Below are positions 9,845 through 18,379 of a stretch of 42,542 nt of DNA, one piece after another. How positions within the stretch are numbered: the stretch's first letter is position 1; every line of letters starts with the position of its first letter. A model generated the notes under the pieces. That model worked only from the letters and a program-made list of their open reading frames with translations, had not been told where the DNA came from and did no database searches. Location: the NCBI GenBank assembly GCA_945875865.1, contig CAMCMF010000010.1:1-42542 (forward strand), in the 5' to 3' direction. The position numbers and the translations under genes were made by a program. Source of the DNA: Rhizobium sp. Q54 (GTDB lineage: Bacteria; Pseudomonadota; Alphaproteobacteria; Rickettsiales; UBA1997).

Positions 9845-10826
9845 ATTTCTCGATAAAAGATCTTTTGCGCAAATCCATCAAATAGCCTTTGGCAAGATTT
9901 TGTAGCTTAGCATTGAAGATATGATTTTTTGCGGCATTTAAATCTTGATCGGAAACTTTGCTTTCAGTTTTGGCATCAAGCAATTTGAAAATGTGATAGC
10001 CATCTTCCAATAAAACCGCATCGCTATAGCCATTTTTTAGCAACTTAGATATTGCCGCATAAATTTTTGGATCGATATCAGATTGCGAAACCCAACCGAT
10101 CTCACCGTTATTTTCTGCCGAAATCGCTGAAGAAAATTGCTGCACAATAGTTTTAAAATTTGCACCAGATCTCAACTCATCAACCAACTTAGTAGCAAGC
10201 TGCGCAGCATTTGTGGAGCTATTGATCAAAATCTCGGAGATCAAAAATTTTCTAATGTCGGAATTAAATTTATGCTGCTCGAAAAATTCTTTCACTTCGA
10301 AATCGGTAATTTTTACTTTCGAGCGCAAAATTTCTGACATGATTTTTGACCATAAAATTTCTGCTTCAACTTGCTTCAAATAATTATCGAAAGAGAGATT
10401 TTTTTTGGTAAAAAATAATTTGAACTGCGTGGTATTTTGCTTGCGTTGCAAAGCAATTATTTCGAGAGCATCTCTTATTTCCGTAGGACTGACTTCGAGT
10501 TTTAAATTTTGGGATTCTTGACGAATTAATTCCTCATCGATCATTTTATCCACCACCTGCTGACGCAAAATTTTCTGCTCATTAGCATCCTTAACTCCAA
10601 TTCCAGAACTCGTCAAAACAAAGTGATAACGATCATTCGCTTCAGAAATAGTGATGATTTTATTATTGATTTTAGCGATGACAAAATTTTGAGAAAAAGC
10701 TATCGAGGGGAATAGTAAAAAAACTGCGATTAATTTAGATAAGCACTGTCGCAAATTAAAATTTTCTAAGAAGTTTTTACAAAAAATTCGATGAAAAGTT
10801 TGATTTGCGATAGTGTTCCACATCAT
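9840..10826 (-). CDS. surA: SurA-like periplasmic chaperone / parvulin peptidyl-prolyl isomerase
   Basis: A 328-aa exported protein. A hydrophobic signal segment (about residues 30-45, SKLIAVFLLFPSIAFS) is followed by a SurA-type N-domain (starting FVIAKINNKIITISEAN) and one parvulin domain in the C-terminal half with GEIGWVSQSDI and GYHIFKLLD. SurA helps outer-membrane proteins fold in the periplasm. It has one parvulin domain where E. coli SurA has two. It overlaps the upstream ctpA gene by 4 bases (ATGA). The TAG stop is formed at the edge of repeat R2. The gene symbol is by similarity. Confidence 0.8.
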   Translation of the reverse strand: MMWNTIANQTFHRIFCKNFLENFNLRQCLSKLIAVFLLFPSIAFSQNFVIAKINNKIITISEANDRYHFVLTSSGIGVKDANEQKILRQQVVDKMIDEELIRQESQNLKLEVSPTEIRDALEIIALQRKQNTTQFKLFFTKKNLSFDNYLKQVEAEILWSKIMSEILRSKVKITDFEVKEFFEQHKFNSDIRKFLISEILINSSTNAAQLATKLVDELRSGANFKTIVQQFSSAISAENNGEIGWVSQSDIDPKIYAAISKLLKNGYSDAVLLEDGYHIFKLLDAKTESKVSDQDLNAAKNHIFNAKLQNLAKGYLMDLRKRSFIEKS

Positions 10827-12145
10827 TTAGCTTGAGCTTTGTAGATACCGACTCCGCGAACTAAATCAAGCGCGCGCGCTAGTTGATAATCTTGCCCATA
10901 AACATCAAGATTATCATCACCAAGCTGCTCTTTTTTAGATTCCTCAATGGCCTGCTGCAATTGCACTTCGATATGACCCTTAAGATCAGCTTCTGAATCA
11001 CGATCCGACTTATCCTGTTTTTCGATCTTGGCATTAGTCACCTCGATATTTGGCTCAATGCCGTGAGCTTGAATCGACTTGCCGCTTGGAGTGTAATAAA
11101 GCGAAGTAGTCAAACGCAAAGCCCCACGATTTTTTTCAAGAGGAATTACAGTTTGCACCGAACCTTTGCCGAATGATTTTAATCCCATGATCACAGCGCG
11201 GCCATGGTCTTGTAAAGCGCCGGCAACGATTTCAGAGGCGGAAGCAGAACCTTCATTGATCAATATTACGATTGGTAAATTTGGAATTAATTTTTCGTCA
11301 GATTCATCGCGATATTCCTTGGATTCATTGCTGCGACCTTTGATTGAAACGATCAATTTATCCTTAGCTAAAAATACATCACTAACTTGAATTGCTTGAT
11401 CAAGCAAACCGCCAGGATTATTGCGCAAATCAAGCACTAAACCTTTAAGATTTTTTTCACCGATTTGTGCTTTTAATTTTTTTAACTCGACTTCCAAGCC
11501 AATAGATGCTTGCTCGGAAAAAGTATTAATTTTTATGTAAGCAACATCTTTAAACTTGGCGGATCTGACAGCTTTAACTTTGATGATTTGACGAATAAGA
11601 GATAATTCAATCGGGGCTTTTTCACCTTTGCGCAGAATGGTTATTTTGACTCCAGATCCTGGCTTGCCGCGTAATTTTTTTACCACCTCTTCGATTACTA
11701 ATCCGATAACATTCTGACCATTAACTTTCGTAATATAGTCTCCCGACTTAACGCCAGCGCGTGCTGCTGGAGTTCCTTCAATTGCGGAAATTACTTTCAC
11801 TACCGACATTTCTGTGGTAATTTCAATTCCCACCCCACCAAATTCACCCTTGGTTTGGACGCGAACTTCTTTCAGTGCATCCTCGTTCATGTAGGAAGAA
11901 TGCGGATCAAGAGAAGAAAGAATTCCGCTAGCCGCAGCTTCAGAAAGCTGACGATCAGTTTTTTCATCAACGTAATCTTTTTTAACGCGAGTAATTATCT
12001 CGCTGATAAAATTTGATTGATCTTCCACAACTTTTTTATCATCAAATTTGATCGGCTTGATTTGGATCTGAGAAAAAGACAGCGCAGAAAAAAATCCAAA
12101 AAATACCGAGATAGTAACAATAAGAAAGATTTTGATATTTTTCAT
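10823..12145 (-). CDS. ctpA: Carboxy-terminal processing protease (S41 family)
   Basis: A 440-aa periplasmic serine protease that trims or degrades proteins from their C-termini. It has an N-terminal signal anchor (residues 4-26) and a PDZ domain at about 95-180 (GEFGGVGIEI, GVKSGDYITKVNGQ). The peptidase core contains DLRNNPGG, the nucleophile region NEGSASASEI (Ser near 302) and the general base Lys in KSFGKGSVQ. The length is normal for S41A. It sits directly before the SurA-like gene, which together suggests an envelope protein quality-control unit. Confidence 0.95.
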   Translation of the reverse strand: MKNIKIFLIVTISVFFGFFSALSFSQIQIKPIKFDDKKVVEDQSNFISEIITRVKKDYVDEKTDRQLSEAAASGILSSLDPHSSYMNEDALKEVRVQTKGEFGGVGIEITTEMSVVKVISAIEGTPAARAGVKSGDYITKVNGQNVIGLVIEEVVKKLRGKPGSGVKITILRKGEKAPIELSLIRQIIKVKAVRSAKFKDVAYIKINTFSEQASIGLEVELKKLKAQIGEKNLKGLVLDLRNNPGGLLDQAIQVSDVFLAKDKLIVSIKGRSNESKEYRDESDEKLIPNLPIVILINEGSASASEIVAGALQDHGRAVIMGLKSFGKGSVQTVIPLEKNRGALRLTTSLYYTPSGKSIQAHGIEPNIEVTNAKIEKQDKSDRDSEADLKGHIEVQLQQAIEESKKEQLGDDNLDVYGQDYQLARALDLVRGVGIYKAQAK

Positions 12146-12454
12146 GAGATCTGCCGCAAATGTAGCTAAAAAAAATTCTAAAAAAACTCGGTAGAACCCC
12201 CTTTCCCTTTAGTGGAGAGGGGGTTAACCGAGTTTGTTATTGCCGAAACTGATCAAGAAACCGAACTCAAAAGTAAAGAGTCGGTATATGGGGTTCCCCA
12301 CGACCGTGGGGCGCAGGCCATCCTGCGTAAAAACAAAATCAATATACTAAAATCGTCTTCTTGAAGCTGATTTGGTATATTACGTAATTTTCATGCGTAG
12401 ACCCTGGGAGGGTAATTACACCGAGTAAAATTTATCCGTTATAAGGAAACTATT
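12146..12454. repeat. Repeat-filled intergenic region: hairpin plus R1 copy
   Basis: No gene is seen. A hairpin at 12187-12235 (ACTCGGTAGAACCCCC facing GGGGGTTAACCGAGT) is followed by a full R1 element at 12239-12380 (GCCGAAACTGATCAAG to GATTTGGTATAT). A tail contains TTTTCATGCGTAG, as seen near 160. The hairpin could serve as a structured 3' end or leader for the flanking minus-strand genes. Confidence 0.75.
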
Positions 12455-12850
12455 TTATTGAATTCCGTATTCTTCTTTCAGCTTACCAGTGATTTCAACT
12501 GGCGGCTCTTCTCCATAGGCAGAATATAAAATTTTGCCGTAATTTTCGAGATGAATGATGTCGTCATTCAAAGCCTTCAAGAAAAGTTGAAGTTTTAGAC
12601 GTTCGATTAAAACATAATACCACGCGTTACGCCCGGCATCGATACCCTTAACAAGGTAAATAAGTTCTGCTTGCATTTTTTTCTGAGGATCAATTGGTTT
12701 AGTAGGGAGACTCTTCTGAGTAGCCATCTCAGAAAAGCTTTTTTGGGTCGTTTGTGGCTTGCTGTCTTTCGCTGCCTGAGCAGTAAAAGTTGAGTCTTTT
12801 TTAGCAAATCTATCAGCAAAACTTTGTGTTTTATTTGTGGTATCACTCAT
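12455..12850 (-). CDS. Hypothetical 131-aa protein
   Basis: The first 60 or so residues are Ser/Thr/Lys/Gln-rich and probably disordered (SFADRFAKKDSTFTAQ). The rest is an ordered segment with AGRNAWYYVLIERLKLQLF and HLENYGKILYSAYGEEPP. There is no signal peptide, and I do not recognise a named family. The conserved-looking C-terminal half and the close packing with the lipoprotein gene (3 bases apart, same strand) support a real gene. A link to the lipoprotein's function is plausible but unproven. Confidence 0.7.
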   Translation of the reverse strand: MSDTTNKTQSFADRFAKKDSTFTAQAAKDSKPQTTQKSFSEMATQKSLPTKPIDPQKKMQAELIYLVKGIDAGRNAWYYVLIERLKLQLFLKALNDDIIHLENYGKILYSAYGEEPPVEITGKLKEEYGIQ

Positions 12851-12853
12851 TAG

Positions 12854-13027
12854 TTAACTGTTTTGATTGTGTGAATTTCGAGAATTTTTTAACCACCAAT
12901 CATTGATCGGTTTTTTTGGTCCGCATGGACCATCTTCCGTTGATACGCAAGGACTCTTGATATCTATTACCTTGTTTTGACAAGAAACAACAAAGCAAAG
13001 AATTAAAATTAAAGCTAATCTTTTCAT
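12854..13027 (-). CDS. Small 57-aa lipoprotein, possibly VirB7-like
   Basis: A signal peptide MKRLALILILCFVVSC ends in a lipobox (VVSC), so the mature protein begins with Cys16 and is only 42 residues. The mature part has a compact motif KSPCVSTEDGPCGPKKP followed by INDWW. Small lipoproteins with two further cysteines and a Trp-rich end remind me of the VirB7 subunits of Rickettsiales type IV secretion systems; this is a tentative memory-based match. A VirD4 gene occurs in the same window. It is followed 3 bases later by the 131-aa gene. Confidence 0.7.
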   Translation of the reverse strand: MKRLALILILCFVVSCQNKVIDIKSPCVSTEDGPCGPKKPINDWWLKNSRNSHNQNS

Positions 13028-13056
13028 GAGTATTATTTAACTTGCGAATATATTTT

Positions 13057-13340
13057 TTAGGACTTGCGCGAAACTTTGTCTCGCTTCGATATTTCCATGT
13101 TTAAACCCAGATCCGTCATTAGAAATTCGTCTACTTTGGCTAAAACTTGAAACTGCGCGGTTAAAACAATGTTTTTAAATCCGCACTTACGCTGAGTAAG
13201 TTTACGTTTTAAAAACATTGTTTCGCCCTTCATTTTCAAGCTTTAGCCGAAGTATCCTGAATTTCTAATGAAGGATCTGGGTTGAAAATTTTTTGAAACG
13301 CACGTACATTTATGCGATACTCGCTTTATGTAAGTCCTAA
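13057..13340. repeat. R3 palindromic element (180 bp) inside an outer inverted repeat
   Basis: R3 proper spans 13104-13283, from AACCCAGATCCGTCATTAG to GGATCTGGGTT. It has an inner stem of ACAATGTTTTTAAA facing TTTAAAAACATTGT. A second copy of the same length lies at 31618-31797 in reverse orientation and a truncated one at 29854. The outer 9-base arms TTAGGACTT (13057) and AAGTCCTAA (13332) suggest that it is nested in another element. A 60-aa open frame runs through it, but this is repeat sequence. Confidence 0.85.
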
Positions 13341-13344
13341 TTGT

Positions 13345-13511
13345 CTTAGAGCCTGTTTAATATCTTTTTTAATCCCATATTTCGCCCTATTTTTGCTTAT
13401 TTTTTAGTAAAATTACTCCGAATATACCCGATATGCGTCGTAATTTTACTAAAAAAGCGCTAAAAATATGCCAAAATCTGTAATTAAAAAAGATATTAAA
13501 CAGGCTCTAAG
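13345..13511. repeat. R2 palindromic element, copy B
   Basis: 167 bp, nearly identical to copy A at 9680. The ends CTTAGAGCCTGTTTAATATC and GATATTAAACAGGCTCTAAG are perfect inverted repeats with an outer stem of about 29 bp. It lies just upstream of tyrA, between divergent genes, next to R3. Confidence 0.9.
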
Positions 13512-13597
13512 AAAATTTCATGAAAAAACTATGTGGCTAATAAAATTTAGCAAGTGACTAAAAAACCTATCAAAAAATTGCAACAAACTTTATCAAA

Positions 13598-14644
13598 ATG
13601 AACTTCAAAAAAACTTTAATTATTGGGCTTGGCTTAATTGGCGGATCCTTTGCCAAAGCTCTTAAAAAGCATAAAATCAGCAATCAAATTTTTGCCTGCG
13701 ATCTTAATTCTGAAGTCATAGAATTTGCCAGTAGTGGAGGAATTATCGATGGCGGCTTCGATGATTTGGAATATTTTTCTGATGAAATTTCTAACTTTGA
13801 TTTGATAGTTTTAGCCAGTCCACTTTCCAGTTACGAAGATATTTTTTCTCAACTTGAGGAAAAAATTTCTTCTGCTGCGATTATTATTGATCTTGGCTCA
13901 ATAAAGGATTTAAAAATTAAGAATCTTCCTAAAAATTTTATTCCCTGTCATCCCATCGCCGGCTCACAAAATAGTGGCTTTGAACATTCTTCAGCAGACT
14001 TATTTCAAGATAAAAAATTCGTAATTTGCTCACAAAATCCTGAAGCAAAAAAAATAGTTGAGTTAGTTAAAAAAATCGGTGCTCAAGCAGAATTTCTTGA
14101 TGCAAAAAAGCATGATGAAATTTATGCCTTAGTTTCTCATCTGCCCCAATTTTTATCTTTTTTGACCTCAGAATTTTCGCCGAAAAATATTAAGGATGAA
14201 TTTTTTAAAAATGCCTTCCGACTAGATGATTCAGACCCCGAACTCTGGTCAGAGATTTTTGAGATGAACGAAGAAAATCTTGAAAAATTCTATCTGAAAT
14301 TTTTTGAAAATTTGGAGAAAAATGTCGCCATATCTAATCCACTTGAACATGCTAAATTTCTTACTCTTTCAGTTTGTCATCCGCGCGAAGGTGGGGAAGG
14401 CAAGCTACCGTTTTTTGATGAAAAATTTCTCGAAACTAATTTCGCCGCGATATTTTTTCGTGCTTTAGTTGTTAAATCTTTACTAGAAATTCCCCAAATA
14501 AAAACATTTCAAAACTATACTGGAAGCGGATTTAAAGACTTCACTTCAATTATTGAAATTGTTAATTATGATCAAAAAAAATTAGCAGATTTAATCGAAA
14601 AAAATCGCGCAAAAATTCTTAAAATCTTCAACTCAGTCTCCTAA
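13598..14644 (+). CDS. tyrA: Prephenate/arogenate dehydrogenase
   Basis: A 348-aa NAD(P)-dependent dehydrogenase for tyrosine synthesis. The Rossmann motif GLGLIGGSFAKAL is at residues 11-23. CHPIAGSQNSGFEHS is the family substrate-binding block, and a helical dimerisation domain follows (SHLPQFLSFL, RLDDSDPELWSEIFEMN). Near residues 258-270 the sequence VCHPREGGEGK interrupts the helical domain. Its DNA matches the GTCATCCCCGCGAAGG repeat class seen at 42440, so this is probably a small in-frame repeat insertion. It is followed 3 bases later by ispG. Confidence 0.9.
   Translation: MNFKKTLIIGLGLIGGSFAKALKKHKISNQIFACDLNSEVIEFASSGGIIDGGFDDLEYFSDEISNFDLIVLASPLSSYEDIFSQLEEKISSAAIIIDLGSIKDLKIKNLPKNFIPCHPIAGSQNSGFEHSSADLFQDKKFVICSQNPEAKKIVELVKKIGAQAEFLDAKKHDEIYALVSHLPQFLSFLTSEFSPKNIKDEFFKNAFRLDDSDPELWSEIFEMNEENLEKFYLKFFENLEKNVAISNPLEHAKFLTLSVCHPREGGEGKLPFFDEKFLETNFAAIFFRALVVKSLLEIPQIKTFQNYTGSGFKDFTSIIEIVNYDQKKLADLIEKNRAKILKIFNSVS
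14372..14402 (+). repeat. R5-like repeat fragment inside tyrA
   Basis: GTTTGTCATCCGCGCGAAGG followed by TGGGGAAGG is a diverged copy of one arm of the R5 element at 42440-42468 (GTTTGTCATCCCCGCGAAGG...). It lies in frame in tyrA and is GC-richer than the gene around it. Confidence 0.65.
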
Positions 14645-14647
14645 TCA

Positions 14648-15757
14648 ATGCAAGAGCAGCTCAACGAAATAAGGCCTTACCGCGCTATTCATCGCCGCAA
14701 ATCACGTCAGATTTTTGTCGGCAATATTGCAATTGGTGGCGATGCGCCGGTTTCAGTGCAATCAATGACCAACACTAGAACCACCGATATTCAAGGCACG
14801 ATTCGTCAAGTTAATGAATGTGCGGAATTAGGCGCAGAATTGATGCGTATTTCAATTCCCGATCAAGAATCTTCCGCGGCTTTAAAACAAATTATTCCCC
14901 ATTGCCCGGTTCCAATTATCGCTGATATTCACTTCCATTATCGTCGCGCCATTGAAGCTGCCCAAGCTGGCGCCAAATGTTTGCGCGTCAATCCCGGTAA
15001 TATTGGCTCCGATGAAAAAATACGTGAAGTAATTAAAGCGGCAAAAGATTATGGCTGCGCGATTCGCATCGGCGTCAATGCTGGATCGCTTGAAACTGAC
15101 TTGTTACAAAAATATAAAACTCCAACTCCGGAAGCACTGGTAGAATCGGCGCAGCGCCACATCAAAATTCTCGAAGATAATGACTTTTTTAATCTCAAAA
15201 TCAGCGTCAAAGCTTCCGATATTTTTTTGGCGGTAGCCAGTTATCGCGCCCTCGCCGCAGCTTGCGATTATCCACTACATATTGGCATCACTGAAGCTGG
15301 AGGGTTAACTGCCGGCACGGTAAAATCCGCAATTGGACTGGGAACTTTATTATGGGAAGGCATAGGAGATACAATGCGCGTCTCGCTTTCCGCCGATCCT
15401 AAAGAAGAAGTTAAAGTGGCTTACCAAATTTTAAAATCTCTGGGACTTAGACATCGCGGCGTAAATTTAATTTCCTGTCCATCCTGTGCCAGACAAGCTT
15501 TTGACGTGATAAAAACCGTCGAGGAAGTTGAAAAACGCGTCGAGCACATCAAAACTCCACTGACTATTTCGATTTTAGGCTGCGTAGTAAACGGACTTGG
15601 TGAAGCAGCACACACCCAAATTGGCATCACTGGTGGTGGTGGCGAAAGGCATAATGTCTATATGAATGGCAGACCCGATCACAAAGTTTCAAGCAATGAT
15701 TTAGTTGATCATATCGTAAAATTAATCGAAGAAGAAGCCGCTAAAGCCCCAAAATAA
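14648..15757 (+). CDS. ispG: 4-hydroxy-3-methylbut-2-en-1-yl diphosphate synthase (flavodoxin)
   Basis: A 369-aa iron-sulfur enzyme of the MEP isoprenoid pathway that converts methylerythritol cyclodiphosphate to HMBPP. The TIM-barrel part has [21 protein letters not shown] and LRVNPGNIG. The 4Fe-4S ligands are seen in ISCPSCARQ (near 277 and 280) and [10 protein letters not shown] (near 312). The length is normal. It is packed with tyrA upstream (3 bases) and bioC downstream (stop TAA directly followed by ATG). Confidence 0.97.
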   Translation: MQEQLNEIRPYRAIHRRKSRQIFVGNIAIGGDAPVSVQSMTNTRTTDIQGTIRQVNECAELGAELMRISIPDQESSAALKQIIPHCPVPIIADIHFHYRRAIEAAQAGAKCLRVNPGNIGSDEKIREVIKAAKDYGCAIRIGVNAGSLETDLLQKYKTPTPEALVESAQRHIKILEDNDFFNLKISVKASDIFLAVASYRALAAACDYPLHIGITEAGGLTAGTVKSAIGLGTLLWEGIGDTMRVSLSADPKEEVKVAYQILKSLGLRHRGVNLISCPSCARQAFDVIKTVEEVEKRVEHIKTPLTISILGCVVNGLGEAAHTQIGITGGGGERHNVYMNGRPDHKVSSNDLVDHIVKLIEEEAAKAPK

Positions 15758-16519
15758 ATGAACAAAAAATTAGACAAAAACCTGATCGCTAAAAATTTTT
15801 CGCGTGGCGCAAAAAGCTATGATGAAAATGCCGAGACTCAGCTTGCAGCCGTTAAAAAATTGGTCGCCCTCTCCTGTTCCTTTATCAAAAATAATTCGCA
15901 AATTCTTGATCTTGGTTGTGGCACCAGTTTTATCGCCAAAGAAATTTGTCAGAAGTTTTCTGCAGAAATCACTGAAACCGATATTGCTATCGACATGCTT
16001 AAATCATGGGTTGATCGTCCAAAAAACGTTTCGGCGATTCACTGCGATATCGAAAATTTACCTTTTGAGAAAAACAGTTTCGACATAATTTTCTCTTCTT
16101 TTGCACTACATTGGATTAATGATTTCGAGAAAAATTTTTTACAATTTTCTGCACTTCTAAAAAAGAACGGCATTTTAGCATTTTGTCTTCCCACCGCCGG
16201 TAGCCTTGATGAATTACGCTCTTCTAACATTTTTCAATTCAATAAATTTCCTAATAATGTCATCATAAAATCAGCGCTCGAAAAATGCGGAGCAAAGGAA
16301 ATCAGTTTTCTTTGCGAATCTAAAAACCAAAAATTCGAGAGTGGATATCAAGCGCTTAAATTCATCAAAAAAATCGGCGGTAACTCGAACCAATCCAAAA
16401 AAATCATCAGCAAAACAAGGCTGGAGGAATTTAATAAGTTTTGTTTGAAAAATTTTAGTGACGACAATAAAAACTTCAGCCTCTCTTGGAATATCTCCTA
16501 CTTTATCTATCAAATATGA
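15758..16519 (+). CDS. bioC: BioC-like SAM-dependent methyltransferase
   Basis: A 253-aa class I methyltransferase. The N-terminus (IAKNFSRGAKSYDENAETQ) is the typical BioC opening. The SAM motif ILDLGCGTSFIA is near residue 48 and FDIIFSSFALHWINDFEK is motif IV. BioC methylates malonyl-ACP to start pimelate synthesis for biotin. No other bio genes are in the window, so a different small-acid or quinone-related substrate remains possible. The stop overlaps the TPR gene start by 4 bases. Confidence 0.8.
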   Translation: MNKKLDKNLIAKNFSRGAKSYDENAETQLAAVKKLVALSCSFIKNNSQILDLGCGTSFIAKEICQKFSAEITETDIAIDMLKSWVDRPKNVSAIHCDIENLPFEKNSFDIIFSSFALHWINDFEKNFLQFSALLKKNGILAFCLPTAGSLDELRSSNIFQFNKFPNNVIIKSALEKCGAKEISFLCESKNQKFESGYQALKFIKKIGGNSNQSKKIISKTRLEEFNKFCLKNFSDDNKNFSLSWNISYFIYQI

Positions 16520-16974
16520 TCAGCAAATTTTTCAAAAAAATACTTGGAACGTCAGAACAAAAAAAATCTGATTCACCTTCCACACCATCCCTTGCCAGCA
16601 ACTTACATGATAAAACAGCGAAGCTGGTTAGTTTTTTTGGCGAAAAAATACAAAATGCCCATCAGGAATTTTTTGCCATAAAAGACCGGATAGGAAATCT
16701 TCGTCAGAGCAATTACAAACTGGGTTTGAAACATTTAGAAAATGGCCATATCAAGGATGCAATTTTTCGTTTTCGCTTCATCAATAAATTTTGGCCTGAA
16801 CTTTTGGATGCTCACTATCAGCTCGCTTATTGCTTAACTTTAGATAATAAATCATCGCAAGCAAAAATAGTTTTGAGAGAGCTAATTGCCAATAATCCTG
16901 ATTATGATCGCAAGGCCTTCGATTTGCTGGAGCATATCGAGGAAGGTATGAAACAAAAATCTTTTGATGAGTAG
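16516..16974 (+). CDS. TPR-repeat protein, unknown function
   Basis: A 152-aa soluble protein with a charged, low-complexity N-terminal third. The second half has two TPR-like helices pairs: YKLGLKHLENGHIKDAIFRF and AHYQLAYCLTLDNKSSQA. TPR repeats mediate protein contacts, and the partner is unknown. I start at ATG 16516 (ATGA overlap with bioC). Its end overlaps the mlaA start, which suggests a role with the envelope-lipid genes downstream, but this is inference. Confidence 0.75.
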   Translation: MISKFFKKILGTSEQKKSDSPSTPSLASNLHDKTAKLVSFFGEKIQNAHQEFFAIKDRIGNLRQSNYKLGLKHLENGHIKDAIFRFRFINKFWPELLDAHYQLAYCLTLDNKSSQAKIVLRELIANNPDYDRKAFDLLEHIEEGMKQKSFDE

Positions 16975-17758
16975 AGCGCTATCAACTTTTACACTATCAC
17001 TTTGTCTGATCTTTTCTAGCCAAGCTCTTGCGGCAGAAAAAAAAGTAATAAAATCGGCGATGCTTTATCAAGAGCGGAATCAATTTGATGATGAGAATGA
17101 GTTTGAAAATTATGCTGCAACAGAACAAATAATCTACGATCCTTACGAAAAAATTAATCGCAAAATTTACATCTTTAATGATGCGTTTGATCGCCATTTT
17201 TTCGAGCATGTAGCAAGAGCTTATCGCTATAATATTCCACGAACACTGCGCAAAGGCGTTGGTAATTTTTTAAATAATCTCTCGCTTCCAATCTCAGCTT
17301 TAAACTCATTCGCCCAAGGAAAAGTTGATAATGGCCTCGCCACTTTTTCTAATTTTTTGATCAATAGTACGATTGGTCTGGGCGGAATTTTTAATGTCGC
17401 TTCCGAGAAAGGAATTTTATATAAAAATGAAGATTTTGGTCAGACTCTAGGCCATTATGGAAGAGGTCCCGGAGCTTATTTAATGATACCTTTTTTAGGC
17501 CCTAATTCCACCAGAGATTTTAGCGGATGGGTTGTAGATAAATCGATAAACCCAGTTGGATTTAACCTCTTAGAATTTGGGGGAGATATAGATTCTATCC
17601 CAGGAGAATATCGTTTTGGACTTGGCGTTGTAGGAGCCATTGACAGTAGAGAAAATCTGTTAGAAATAATTGATGATGTGCGGATAGATTCTTTTGATCC
17701 TTACGCCACAATACGCAGCGCTTATTTACAAAAACGTGCGGTCGACGCAAAAAACTAA
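16967..17758 (+). CDS. mlaA: MlaA/VacJ family outer-membrane lipid transport protein
   Basis: A 263-aa protein with a signal peptide (LSLCLIFSSQALA, cut about residue 20) and the MlaA core: DPYEKINRKIYIFND, ISALNSFAQGKVDNG, ATFSNFLINSTIGLGG, DFGQTLGHYGRGPGAYLM and PFLGPNSTRD. MlaA removes misplaced phospholipids from the outer leaflet of the outer membrane. No clear lipobox is visible, whereas E. coli MlaA is a lipoprotein. I start at ATG 16967, not the preceding TTG. It overlaps the TPR gene and is 5 bases from mlaC. Confidence 0.92.
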   Translation: MSRALSTFTLSLCLIFSSQALAAEKKVIKSAMLYQERNQFDDENEFENYAATEQIIYDPYEKINRKIYIFNDAFDRHFFEHVARAYRYNIPRTLRKGVGNFLNNLSLPISALNSFAQGKVDNGLATFSNFLINSTIGLGGIFNVASEKGILYKNEDFGQTLGHYGRGPGAYLMIPFLGPNSTRDFSGWVVDKSINPVGFNLLEFGGDIDSIPGEYRFGLGVVGAIDSRENLLEIIDDVRIDSFDPYATIRSAYLQKRAVDAKN

Positions 17759-17763
17759 ACAAA

Positions 17764-18369
17764 ATGAAAAAATTTATCACCTTGGCAATCGTAATTTTAC
17801 TCTTGCCGTTTCAGGCCTTTGCCAATGAAGAGATGAGTAAAGAGGAAGTAAAAAAGTTTGTAGAAAATATCGGCAATAGCATCGTCGGAATTGCCAATGA
17901 AAAAATTTCTGAAACGAAAAAAAGAGAAAAAATTATCGCAATAGTTGATGCGGCGATCGATGCAGATTGGATCGCGCGCTTCGTGCTCGGGAAAAATTAT
18001 AAAACAGCAAATGATGAGCAAAGAACAAAATTCATCAAACTTTATCATGACTTCATGGTTAATACTTACGGCCCAAAATTTAAAAATTACGACGGCCGTA
18101 AATTCACTGTAAGTGATGTGACGGAACAAAGCAGCTTCGATATTGTCAAAGCGGAGTTTTTACCACGAAATTCTGACATTGCTATTTCAGTAGATTTTCG
18201 CGTTAAAAAACGTAACGGAAAATTAGCGATTTTAGATTTTATCGCCGAAGGAATCAGTTTGATCGAGACCCAAAGATCCGAATTTAATTCCGCAATTGCT
18301 CAAGACGGCATGGATAAGTTTTTGGAAAATTTGAGCGAGAGAGTGAAGAAATTGAAGAGCGCTACTTAA
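17764..18369 (+). CDS. mlaC: MlaC/Ttg2D-family periplasmic phospholipid-binding protein
   Basis: A 201-aa exported protein with the signal peptide MKKFITLAIVILLLPFQAFA. Its mature domain has the Tgt2/MlaC pattern (RFVLGKNYKTANDEQRTKFIKLYHDFMVNTYG, then a beta-rich C-terminal half with LAILDFIAEGISLIETQRSEF). MlaC carries phospholipid between MlaA in the outer membrane and the MlaFEDB ABC complex in the inner membrane. The mlaFED genes are not nearby. Five bases separate it from mlaA, so they are co-transcribed. Confidence 0.9.
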   Translation: MKKFITLAIVILLLPFQAFANEEMSKEEVKKFVENIGNSIVGIANEKISETKKREKIIAIVDAAIDADWIARFVLGKNYKTANDEQRTKFIKLYHDFMVNTYGPKFKNYDGRKFTVSDVTEQSSFDIVKAEFLPRNSDIAISVDFRVKKRNGKLAILDFIAEGISLIETQRSEFNSAIAQDGMDKFLENLSERVKKLKSAT

Positions 18370-18379
18370 AACACCAAAC

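Noticed and set aside
13057-13239. 60-aa ORF on the minus strand
   Set aside because: It lies almost entirely within the R3 repeat, and the copy at 31618 is equally non-genic.
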